31,557 bases of DNA from Emiliania huxleyi CCMP1516 (taxonomy: Eukaryota > Haptophyta > Isochrysidales > Noelaerhabdaceae). The position numbers and the translations under genes were made by a program. Positions 8,892 to 16,897 of this stretch are shown piece after piece. Every line of letters begins with the position of its first letter. Within the stretch, counting starts at the first letter, position 1. The stretch lies in assembly GCF_000372725.1 (NCBI RefSeq), contig NW_005200233.1:93709-125265 (forward strand), written 5' to 3'. The notes beneath the pieces were generated by a model. That model worked only from the letters and a program-made list of their open reading frames with translations, had not been told where the DNA came from and did not search any database.

Positions 8892-10018
8892 TCTCACCAC
8901 TCTTCCCCGCCAGGAGGGACCGCCGGCCCTCGCTCCATCTTCTACGGCGGCCGACTGCCAGCCGGCCTCTCCGGGAGTCTCCCGTGAGCTTTCCCGGAAC
9001 CTTCCCCATAGGAGGCCGCTCCCGCCGCTGCTGCTTCGCCACGCCGACGGCCGCGCTCGAGGCTGCGGTGCGGCGCTCGCTGTGAGCGGCGTCTCTTCAC
9101 ACCGCCAGCTGTGAACAGGCTCACTCAAGCGGGCCGCAGATCGACACAGGACCGGATGGCCGAACGCCGGGGAGGCGCGAGATTGCACGAGATCACCCGA
9201 GATCACCCGAGATCACCCGAGATCACCCCAGATCACCCGAATGAGACGCCTGGCGGTGCATGGTGCACGGCGCCTCTTCACAGCTCCGCCCATGAATAGG
9301 CTTGCCAAGCTGCGCCTCGCTGGCGACTGGGCCGCCCTTGTCTAGACCTTTTTCCAGACCTTTCCCAGACCTTTCCTAGACGGGACACGCTGTCGATTTG
9401 GCCACCTTCTCTAGACCTTCCCTAGACCTTTCCCAGACCGCTGCTAGATCTTTTCGGACCTTTCCTACACGCTGGCGACGCGGCCGCCCTTCTCTCTGCG
9501 CGGCGCGGGCGCGCGCGTCTCTTCACACCCTCTGTCTGTGAACACAGGTCGAGTTCTCGCTGCGCGACGGGCGGCTGTCTGCGACTGACCACGCCGGCCA
9601 GACCCACGTGTGGGGTTGGAGTGTAGCCGCGACCTTTCCTAGACCTTTCCTAGACCTTTCCTAGACCTTTCCTAGAGGCACGAGTGTAGCCGCGACGTTG
9701 CCCGACACAGAGCCGAGGGCTGTAGCCAAAGGGGGGGGGGGGGGGGTGGATGGAGATGGCCGGGAGATGGCGGGGAGGTGGCAGGGAGATGGCAGGGAGA
9801 TGGCCGAGTCAAAGTTTGGCCGAGGGGTACAGCCGAGGTGTAGCCCAGATGTGGCAAACCACACCAGTCCTCACCAGCCGCCAGTACGGCGACTCTTCAC
9901 ACCATTCGCTGTAACAGGCACGCGGATCGCCGAGGGGGAGGTTTGGGTTCCGACGGTGGCGTGGACCGGCAGCCGCGCCAGCCTGCGACTCGCCCCGCCG
10001 GAGCTGAGGGAGAACTGA
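8892..10018 (+). CDS. 3' exons of a plus-strand gene, probably the F-box-like gene
   Basis: Short coding islands follow each predicted acceptor. After 9547 comes VEFSLRDGRLSATDHAGQTH then VWGWS. After 9917 comes the last exon, RIAEGEVWVPTVAWTGSRAS then LRLAPPELREN and TGA at 10016-10018. The strand pattern (a sequence on FSLRDG, then VPTVAW) recalls the end of a SPRY domain, but that is only a suggestion. Earlier islands near 8913-9081, 9119-9180 and 9300-9340 have no recognisable family. Four near-identical 34-39-nt introns and satellite-filled introns separate the islands, so exact joins are not determined. Confidence 0.4.
9082..9118 (+). other. 37-nt repeated mini-intron, copy 1
   Basis: Starts GTGAGCGGCGTCTCTTCAC and ends GCTGTGAACAG followed by G. 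TTCACA pairs with TGTGAA to form a hairpin directly before the acceptor AG. Copies of the same unit are at 9263-9299, 9509-9547, 9884-9917 on plus and 17390-17428, 18103-18139 on minus. Confidence 0.7.
9263..9299 (+). other. 37-nt repeated mini-intron, copy 2
   Basis: Exactly 37 nt, starting GTGCACGGCGCCTCTTCAC and ending CATGAATAG followed by G. The hairpin is partly decayed. Confidence 0.65.
9509..9547 (+). other. Repeated mini-intron, copy 3
   Basis: Shares GCGTCTCTTCACACC and CTGTGAACACAG, with a 2-nt insertion before the AG. It is followed by the coding island that starts VEFSLRDG. Confidence 0.6.
9884..9917 (+). other. Repeated mini-intron, copy 4
   Basis: 34 nt, starting GTACGGCGACTCTTCACACC and ending GCTGTAACAG followed by G. 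It precedes the last exon of the gene. Confidence 0.65.
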
Positions 10019-10248
10019 AACCACGGACGCACGGGCGGCGCCGGCGGGAGAAAGAACACTTGCAGCAAACGTGTATTTTTTTCGCCCACAGCGCCCACAA
10101 CATAGAACAACCACATCATGCCCGCGCGGCTCTCTGCGACCTGCACACCCAGTGTAAGGGTAAGGTAAGGTAAAGGTCTCCTGGCTAGTTCCATTTCACT
10201 GTGGCACAGCTCGCGTTACAAAACCTTGATTTTGACCATTGCGCGAAA

Positions 10249-10546
10249 AAGGTACATCTCGGTGCCTTCCAGAGGCAGCTGCGACCCNNNNNNNNNNNNN
10301 NNNNNNNNNNNNNNNNNNNNNNNNNNNNNNNNNNNNNNNNNNNNNNNNNNNNNNNNNNNNNNNNNNNNNNNNNNNNNNNNNNNNNNNGCGTCAAACGAGC
10401 GACGTGCGGCCTGTCAGAGCTCTATCTCGGGTCGCAGCTGCCTCTGCGCGTCCTGTGGATGTACCTTTGTCGCGCGCCGGAGATGACTCGACGCCGCTGA
10501 GATCGGAGATCAAGCTCTGACAGGCCGCACGTCGCTCCTTTGACGC
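10249..10546. repeat. Nested inverted repeats around the assembly gap
   Basis: The inner pair is 10249-10287 with 10429-10467, about 70 percent complementary, including an exact 18-bp match ending at the gap edge. The second pair is 10388-10421 with 10513-10546, 33 of 34 bases complementary. The palindromes overlap like a repeated foldback and probably caused the assembly break. Confidence 0.8.
10288..10387. other. Assembly gap of 100 N
   Basis: Exactly 100 undetermined bases, a conventional gap of unknown length. Open frames reported across it are artefacts. Confidence 0.99.
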
Positions 10547-10549
10547 CGA

Positions 10550-12020
10550 CGTGACTCACCCGTGCAGATCACATCAGGACACGGTCTCGACACGCTCGGT
10601 ACGACGCCTGCGACCCGTCTTGGGTCAGGTGGCACGACGCTCATCGCGCCTACCAGCGCTGCCGTGCAGGCTGCCACGACGAGGTCGAGCACGCTTCTAT
10701 ACGCTCGCCCAGCCTTCCTTTCCATCCCATTAGGCAGCCTGGGAACGGTGGCGGTCAGAGGCAAAGCCTGCGAGGGGTGGTGGAACCACATGTCACGGCT
10801 ACTGCCGGCTCGACCCCACGATAGCCTCCGGAGGCTGACTTTGAGGCACAATCATCGGACGACGTCGGCGAGTTGAGTCGCGCTCGCGGTAGCCAGATGA
10901 CCTCTCATACTAGTATCGTCGGCCATGGCCGCAGGAAGCGCGGGGGATTCCGCTGGGAGCAACACGGGGCTCCGTTGGACGCGTTTTCAAGATTAGCGTG
11001 TGGTCAGAGTGAACTGGAACTAGCCCCTCCACTTCTCCACAGTGTACTTATGTCTTACTAGCTGAGGGGCTCGCTAAACGCTCGCCGAGCTCCATGCTGT
11101 GCAACACCACCTCCTCACTAATCGTCAGGGGCGCGGAGAGCGCAGTGCACTGCGGTGAGGCTGCGCCGCGGGGGCTCGCCCCCTGCACCGCGCTCAGAGC
11201 GGCGTAGGGGAGAGGGCGGTCGGTGGCGGCGGCGGCGAGGCGCGAGGCGGTGGCGGCGGTGGTGCGGGCGGCGGGATGACAGGGGAGGCGGCGGGATTGA
11301 CAGGGGAGGCGGCGGCCACGAGCGGAGCGGCGCGAGAAGGGGGGGGGGCGGCGGCGAGGCGCCGGTGAGCGAGGCGCCCGCGCCATCAGAGGGACGCGCC
11401 GCTGCGAGATGGAGGGCGGCGGTGACGGAGGCGAGGCGCGAGGCGGCGGCGGCGGCGGCGGCGGCGCGGCGGCGGCGGCGGCGGCGGCGAGAACGGCGGC
11501 ACCGAGTCTCGGTGAGCGGCGGCGGGAGGAGGAGCAGCGGCGGCGCTCGCTCGCTGTTGACGGGAGCGCTTTTGAGCCTGGGAGCCCATGCCACTGCGAC
11601 CGGCGTGCCCGGGAACGGAGATCGCGCGCGCGCCGCCACTCACGACGCGCGCGCGATCTTCGCGGAGTCGGGTCCCCAGAGGGAAGCGGTCTTCTCGGCC
11701 GACGTCCAGCGGCGCGCAAGGAAGCAGGCGCAGCGGAGGCGGCCTAGCACCGGCTCGGCGCCGGGCGGTTGCGCTGCCCGCGAGCCGCGTCCTGAGCCTC
11801 GGCAGCGCGCTGCGCGGCGCGGCGCTCGCGCTGCTGCGGTGCCGAGAGCGGCATGATGGATCGCCAGCTGAAGCTCGAGACTCCTCGGGTCCGCGAGTTC
11901 TGGGGGTCACGGGGATAAACGGCGGACGACGCGAGGCCCTTATATCTTTAGAAAGGGTTTGGATGCTGGGTTGACGGAAATCGAGGGACGCGACCCACCT
12001 CGCCACAGACGGTCCCGCGC
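10550..12020. other. GC-rich stretch without a supportable gene
   Basis: 10550-11060 has overlapping open frames without recognisable sequence. 11150-11560 is a GGC/GAG-rich low-complexity block that opens all frames. A short minus frame at about 11853-11746, starting MPLSAPQQRERRAAQRAAEA, looks helix-like and could be a small exon, but I have nothing to confirm it. A GATCGCGCGCGCG inverted repeat lies near 11620-11665. Confidence 0.4.
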
Positions 12021-12027
12021 CTCGCCA

Positions 12028-12074
12028 CAAAGACAGTGGCACGCACCGCGGCGTGGTGCGTGCCACTGTCTTTG
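12028..12074. repeat. Perfect 20-bp-arm hairpin
   Basis: Arms 12028-12047 and 12055-12074 are exactly complementary with a 7-nt loop. The arm reads CAAAGACAGTGGCACGCACC. It lies at the 3' side of the minus-strand fragment at 12118-12429. Confidence 0.9.
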
Positions 12075-12117
12075 TCCGGAGTGAAAAGTCCAACGCGCTC
12101 GTCGGTGACGGTGTCCC

Positions 12118-12429
12118 TCAACCTGCGCCGCGCTCGGACACGTACGACATATCGAGGAGGATGAGGACGGTTGTGCCGAGATAGAGTCGGTTCACCTCCT
12201 TCAGCATCCCCTTGAAGGCGACCGTGTCCTCCGCGCGGCGTGTGCCCTTGGGCAGGTCCTGTGGCACATGCAGGCCGAGTCGATCCAGACGCGCTAACAT
12301 CATCTGGCCGTCGGGCGAGTTGAGGGGAAGCCCTTGAGCGCCTTGGGCAGGGCGCCCCGCCGTATTTGGCCAGATTTGGGCTGCGGTACCCAGTATGAGG
12401 AATGAGCACGTCGTCTCGCCCTCCCTCAC
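12118..12429 (-). pseudogene. Truncated fragment of a conserved protist domain (LYLGTTVLILLD motif)
   Basis: The frame encodes PLNSPDGQMMLARLDRLGL, DLPKGTRRAEDTVAFKGML and EVNRLYLGTTVLILLDMSYV before a stop. I recall this helix-strand pattern from large protist proteins in which the SYxS motif continues into RFWTQFEAWL. Here the sequence diverges at exactly that point and stops within eight residues, so the domain is cut. An acceptor-like CCGCAG lies in frame near 12390. It is a relic, or an exon whose downstream part is missing. The function is unknown. Confidence 0.45.
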
Positions 12430-13370
12430 TGGTGTTCACTGGGGGGGGCGGGGGGGCGGGCGGGCGGGGGGGGGTCTTGAGAGTTGTGAATGCGGCCGCT
12501 TCTCTCAAAGTCGCATGCAGGCGGCAGCCCGACGCGGCGCTTCAGCCAGCCCTCACGGCCCGGGCATGCACCCGCACACCCTCCTCTCGCGCATGCCGAT
12601 GCGCTCAGTCGATGCGGTCGTGGTGCTGCAGCTCTGCAGCGCTGCGACCGCACCGGTCTCCCGCGTCGCCGCCTTCGGTCCTGTCGCAGGCTCCCACCAG
12701 CTCCGCCGCCCGCCGACGCGGTGGTACGCGCGCTCTCCGGAGCCCGTCCGAGGGGCGGAGGCTCGAGCGTTCGTCCCAGGCCTGTTCTTTCCTCCCCGTG
12801 AGCCGTCTCTGTCGCGAGACCGCCGAGTGTGTGCCCTCGTGAGTCCGTCGGATTCCGACCAGCGCTCTACGCTCGTCGGTGACGCTGACGGTGTCCCCCG
12901 ATTTCGCCGCACTCGGCGAACCTCGACAGCGCCTTCGGTGGCATGCAGCTCTTTGCGACTGAAGCCTGGAGAGCAGCTCCTCTGCTGCTCACACGCTCTG
13001 CACAGATGGCACACGCACAGCCTACTGTGCGGCTGCCACAGCTGTCACAGCGATGGGCTCGCCCTCACTGGCCCTCCGTCACTTGTGCTGCGGCTTGTGT
13101 GAGCGACACTGCTCGGCGACTGCCGGCACACACTTGAGCCATGGGTATGAGGTAAAACCACGCTACCAGCGCTTGGTCACATCGGCCCCGAGGAGCGAGG
13201 TCAGATCCTTCTACTCTGTTGATGACAACACTTGTCTACTCGCTGGAGCCGAGCAGGAGGGCCCGGCGCACAACCCCTTGGTCAACTCACCCTCCACATC
13301 CCGTAAATTCTACCTCTTCCTATGCTGCCCCCCCCCCCCCCCGCGCAAGGCGCGAGACACATGCGGCGCA
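12430..13370. other. Stretch with no supportable gene
   Basis: Includes a G-rich run (12440-12475) and a C homopolymer (about 13325-13342). GCTCGTCGGTGACG followed by TGACGGTGTCCC at 12870-12900 echoes 12095-12115, a weak local duplication. Several open frames on both strands show no domains. Confidence 0.4.
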
Positions 13371-13377
13371 CCCACTG

Positions 13378-14481
13378 TCAGTGCGAGATGAGGGCGAAGA
13401 AGACGTGCTCCGTGTCGAGCCGCTTGCGCAGCTCCTCGTCGCCAAGTCCCTTGGTCATCGTCGCGACGCCCTTCCCCACAAAGGCGCCACTCGCGCCTAT
13501 TCACAGCTCTGCGCCGTTCACACTCTTGCTTCACAGTTGCAGCACGGCTATCTCTCGCGCCGCCGCTCGTCGCCTACATCTCGGCTAGCTCTCGGCTATC
13601 TCTCGGCTAGCTCTCGGCTATCTCTCGGCTATCTCCCCGCTGTTTCTCGGCTATCTCTCGGCTATCTCTCGGCGATCTCGCGCGCCGCCGCTCGTCGACG
13701 AGCCGCCGGCGCGCACGCCTGGAGCGACACCGGTGGAGCCGACGCCCGAGCCAAAGCCAGGGTAGCAGACCTTGAAGATCTCGCGCACGGTCATGTGGAT
13801 CGGCGCCGAGAACGAGCGCGAGTCGGGGGAGTGGCGTGTTATGAACTCGGCCACCGCCTTGTAGGTGGCGGCGTTGGTCGTCCTGTCGCCATCGCGCCGC
13901 ACCTGCAGCTGCACCAGCTCGGCGACGGCCCCGTACTTCAAGCGGTACGGCAGCACGCCGCCCGTCGGCGTGAAGCTGCCCCCCACCACGCTCCCGATAT
14001 CGGCCAGGTACGGGTTGTGGCCGGCCTGGTGCAGCTTGAGCCGCTGCCACGCGCCGTGCAGCGCTCGGCGGACGCGGAGGACGTAGGCCCACACCTCCTC
14101 GCCGCCGCGCTCCATCGTGCCGTATTGCAGCGACGGCGGCAGCGTGCGGTCGAGCGCGAGCCACAGGCTGCGGTGCCGTGCACTCGCCGCGTGCGCCTTG
14201 CTGCTGCTCGCAAATGCGCAGAGGTCGGGACCGCCGAGCAGCTCGAGGACGAGGAGCAACTCGTCGAGGCCGAGCCGCAGCAGAGGCGGCGGAGGGCGCG
14301 AACGGAGGGCCGCCGCGATTGCGCGGCACCGCTCCGCGCACTCCCGTGGCGGCCTGCCAACGGCGCGCGAGATGCGGTCCCAGCGCTCTCGCACAGGGAC
14401 GCCCGACGCTCTCGTATCGCGGAGCGCGCTCTCCAGCCGTCGCTGCTGCTCGCGCGTCCAGATTTCGCTTGTTGACGGCAT
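13378..14481 (-). CDS. SANT/Myb-like protein with probable F-box, two exons, 293 aa
   Basis: Exon 1 is 14481-13719 and exon 2 is 13496-13378. The join CCAG|GC ... ATAG|GC keeps frame and gives 293 residues. Residues 7-55 (IWTREQQRRLESAL to ERWDRISRAV and AERCRAI) match a SANT domain of the ZUO1/DNAJC2 type, which binds DNA or histones. Residues about 68-110 (LDELLLVLELLGGPDLCAFA then SLWLAL) look like an F-box. A third region ending REIFKVCYPGFGSG and FVGKGVATMTKGLGDEELRK is unrecognised but well formed. The last exon encodes 39 residues ending FFALISH. If the intron were retained, the frame would end in satellite-encoded residues. The start follows the first in-frame ATG before the SANT domain. 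Confidence 0.75.
13574..13676 (-). repeat. CCGAGAGATAG satellite in the SANT gene intron
   Basis: A 10-11-bp unit (plus strand CTCGGCTATCT, sense CCGAGAGATAG) is repeated about ten times. Direct copies of CTCGCGCCGCCGCTCGTCG, one with a 2-bp insertion, flank the array at 13555 and 13677, the same arrangement as in the kinase introns. Confidence 0.85.
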
Positions 14482-14653
14482 GTAGTATGGCGGACTTGGG
14501 GCGGGATTTTCTTATTTTTTGTCCGCGCCAGAGATATGGCACGCGCTTCTTTCACAACTGGCACGCGCTTCTTTCGTAAGGGAACCCGGACGGTGCGCAC
14601 AATTTAACTCTCAAGTGTTGTCCCACAGCTTCAGCAGCCGCAGGCTCTCCGCC

Positions 14654-15784
14654 TCAGCGGGCACCTTCGACGGTGAGATCGCTCGTGTCCCTGCCCGCCT
14701 TCCTGCGGGCGTAGAAGAGCGCAGCCTGCTCGGCGGTGGCGAAGTAGCCGAGGAAGTTATGCTTGCCGGCCGTCGCGTTCAGCTGGTACTTCTTGCTGCC
14801 TTGCCGCTTCGGGATGAAGGTCACGCCTTTGTAGCCGCTGTTGCTGCGGCTGCTCCTAGCCAGGGTCAGGCCCTCCCTCGCTGCCTGCCGGACTGCCTCG
14901 GCGCCAGCGGGAGAGGAAGGCGCGGGCAGTGGCGGCGGCGGTGGCGGCGGCGCGGTGGGATCACTTGTGTCCCTGCCCGCCTCTCTGCGGGCGTAGAAGA
15001 GCGCCGCCTGCTCGGCGGTGGCGAACCAGCCGATCGACATGTAGTTGCCCGTAGTTAGCGCCCGCCCGCCCCGCCTCCGTCGCTTCGTAAAAGAAAATAA
15101 CGAAATAAAAACAAGCAAAAGAGAAAGCGAAGCCAAAAACGATTGCGTAAACGGCGTCACAAAGCCCGCCGGTTTTGATCGACAATCGTGAGATTGACCG
15201 CCGTCGACCAGAGAATCGACGGCAGCATGCAGACGATGTGCCAGCTTGCACGGCGCTCGCGCCGCGCCGGCTGGCTCATCGACCGCGCTCTCTGGCGCCG
15301 TCCGGGCCACGCACGGCGCCGCGCGTGCCGCGCGCCACTCGCCTCGGCAGGCAGTACAGCGCCAAAGCCGCCTCGCAAACACCGCGCACAGCACCAGCAT
15401 GCTGCCCACCAGGCAGCAGAGTGCTGCACCGGCGTGCAGCGGATGCTGCGGTGCTGCGGCGCCGCCTCCCCGCCCTGTCCACGGAGCAGGCGAGCGGCGG
15501 CACGGCCTTCCACCAGCTGCAGGAGGTGCGCACTTCCCAAAGGAAGCACCAGATGCACCTTCAGCACACGCAGCTTTGCGCAGCGCAGCGCACGGGCTAC
15601 GCCACGCAAAGCCGACCCTCAGTCTGCCCAAGAGGCTGTCTGAGGAAGGCCTGGCAGCGCGTACTCGCCTCCTCCGCGGCCATGCCCTCCGCACGGGCGA
15701 GCGAGCATCGCGAGAGTGGGGCGACACAACCAGCGTCGGAATCACGCGCGCCCCCGTGAGGGGAATTTTCACGTGGAATAACAC
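14654..15784 (-). CDS. AP2-like domain protein
   Basis: The frame ends with an AP2-like domain: NSGYKGVTFIPK, KKYQLNATAGKHNFLGYF, TAEQAALFYARRKAGRD. AP2/ERF domains bind DNA through a three-stranded sheet and a helix. The Y-K-G-V and helix patterns are kept, while the usual WRA strand is replaced by KKYQLNA. About 35 residues earlier, after a Pro-rich spacer, lies a second copy of only the C-terminal half (IGWFATAEQAALFYARREAG, 14951-15040). Support is strong only for 14654-15040. Upstream the frame stays open to ATG at 15784 and contains two hydrophobic stretches, one from an AT-rich segment (15085-15150) that could instead be a polypyrimidine tract before an acceptor. The true start is therefore uncertain. 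Confidence 0.55.
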   Translation of the reverse strand: MLFHVKIPLTGARVIPTLVVSPHSRDARSPVRRAWPRRRRVRAARPSSDSLLGRLRVGFAWRSPCAALRKAACAEGASGASFGKCAPPAAGGRPCRRSPAPWTGRGGGAAAPQHPLHAGAALCCLVGSMLVLCAVFARRLWRCTACRGEWRAARAAPCVARTAPESAVDEPAGAARAPCKLAHRLHAAVDSLVDGGQSHDCRSKPAGFVTPFTQSFLASLSLLLVFISLFSFTKRRRRGGRALTTGNYMSIGWFATAEQAALFYARREAGRDTSDPTAPPPPPPPLPAPSSPAGAEAVRQAAREGLTLARSSRSNSGYKGVTFIPKRQGSKKYQLNATAGKHNFLGYFATAEQAALFYARRKAGRDTSDLTVEGAR

Positions 15785-15789
15785 TCAAC

Positions 15790-16016
15790 CCAAGCGAGGC
15801 TCGAGATCGGCCGCTACGACCGCCACCAGGGCGTGGTCTACCCGGGTTGCGCCAGCTCCACGAGCGCGGTCACCTTCGTCAACTCGATCCTTCTTCCGCC
15901 TGACGCTCCGCGCGCCTCGCGTCCTCGTCCAGGGAGACATCCTCGGCTTTGGCGGCAGCACCCTCTCGGCTCCCGGGGTGGGGACTATCTCCTACTCGGT
16001 CGACCTCTCTTCGTAG
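15790..16016 (+). pseudogene. FHA-domain fragment with frame break
   Basis: One frame reads RLEIGRYDRHQGVVYPG, SSTSAVTFVNSILLPPDAPR, the pattern of FHA strands up to the T-F-V-N turn. The next strands, RVLVQGDILGFGGSTL, are in another frame. The break lies at 15905-15922, where a CGCGCCT-CGCGTCC context suggests a 7-bp local duplication. The FHA hallmark S-x-x-H and R-x-x-S residues would be upstream and are not seen. It ends SYSVDLSS and TAG. It is a decayed or partial gene copy, abutting repeat R2. Confidence 0.5.
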
Positions 16017-16024
16017 GTCTTGAC

Positions 16025-16120
16025 GCCGAAATTCACACAAGACTGTGAACACACCCACAGGACGCCCCAAGTACAAGACAATACGAAGGGAGTGTACTCA
16101 GGCAGTCAGGGACGGATGAG
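16025..16120 (-). repeat. Dispersed repeat R2, copy 2
   Basis: Inverse complement of 2890-2995 with few substitutions and a short indel near the GTACAAGACAAT part. Confidence 0.75.
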
Positions 16121-16125
16121 TCATC

Positions 16126-16407
16126 GTCGCAGTCAGCCAGGAGGGGGCTGGCGCCTTCCTGAATGCGATCCCCATGCGGGATGATATGAAGATGGACACG
16201 TGGGCGATGCGCATTACAGTTCAGCGCCGCCTCGGCCTCCCGCTCGATGTTGCCTGCCAGGCGGTGGAGGCGGGCAAGAAGGCGCCAAACGGCAAGCCGC
16301 ACGAAGAACTCGGCGATGCCGCAATGATGCAGGTGGGATGGTGGGTGGACCCTGTCCTTCTTCGATCTCCCACCCCTCGTTGTTTGCGTGTCCGTTTTAT
16401 TGATTGA
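16126..16407 (+). pseudogene. Non-LTR retroelement relic (C-terminal region after reverse transcriptase)
   Basis: The frame reads GAGAFLNAIPMRDDMKMDTW, then AMRITVQRRLGLPL and NGKPHEELGDAA. The order G-A-x-A-F-L-x-A-x-P, then a helix ending R-R-x-G-L-P-L, is what I know from the region behind the reverse transcriptase in algal LINE-like elements, where L-G-D follows. The expected distal part is replaced by unrelated sequence ending in TTGATTGATCTTCTAG. There is no catalytic domain, so it is a dead 3' fragment. Confidence 0.45.
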
Positions 16408-16429
16408 TCTTCTAGGTAGAGGTGTTCGT

Positions 16430-16510
16430 TGGAGCACCTGGAGCACTCTTGCACCGTTGCAGTCGATAGCCTCACACCCAGGGCCAGGGAGCTAAGAAGC
16501 GCACCCAGCT
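16430..16510 (+). repeat. Dispersed repeat R3, copy 1
   Basis: TTGGAGCAC, then CTCACACCCAGGGCCAGGGAG and CTAAGAAGCGCACC, recur in the same order and orientation at 29672-29740. Confidence 0.6.
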
Positions 16511-16897
16511 CCTGAGCCGCCTGATCTGAGACAGCCTGACAGCAATGAGCAAACCCCGGACGACACTCGACAGCGCCGGCCGTACGCAGTACTTCGGAAT
16601 TATACTTATACCTCCTCCCACCAAGAGAACGGCTTTACCTTTACTTTGATATCTTTATCTTCAAGAGATTGATGACTGTTTATCGCACCGCCTCCTCCAA
16701 GGAGAGCCAGTGCGCCACTAACGGTAGAGAGGGCCTCGCTCCCCGGCACCTCCGCCCGACGAGACCCCCGCCCCCCGCCCCCCCCACGCCGCGCCACCAA
16801 CCTCCTCCCACGCCTCTCCCTCTCCGCCGGCCGCGGCCTCCTAGAGCTCCGTCCTCCGCCGCACCGTGCACCGCCCAACCCCCACACCCCGCCGCCT

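Larger units (their letters stand above)
8757..9676 (+). repeat. GACCTTTCCTAG satellite arrays and a GATCACCCGA array
   Basis: Runs of a 12-bp unit GACCTTTCCTAG lie at 8757-8797, 9341-9463 and 9631-9676, and a 10-bp GATCACCCGA run at 9188-9240. The third array is flanked by direct copies of GAGTGTAGCCGCGAC at 9619 and 9681. The same units, in the same orientation relative to the gene, occur in introns of the minus-strand kinase (18005-18035; 20230-20275), which supports an intronic location. Confidence 0.8.

Noticed and set aside
8841..9299. CRISPR-like reading of regularly spaced short repeats (including GATCACCCGA and 19432-19756)
   Set aside because: Units are contiguous or satellite-spaced, spacers are not unique, and the setting is a eukaryotic intron.
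10185..10520. Frames spanning the N gap
   Set aside because: They exist only because unknown bases contain no stop codons.
11048..12093. Long frames on both strands (up to 235 residues)
   Set aside because: They arise from GGC/GAG low complexity. No frame shows motif structure or stops where codon use changes.
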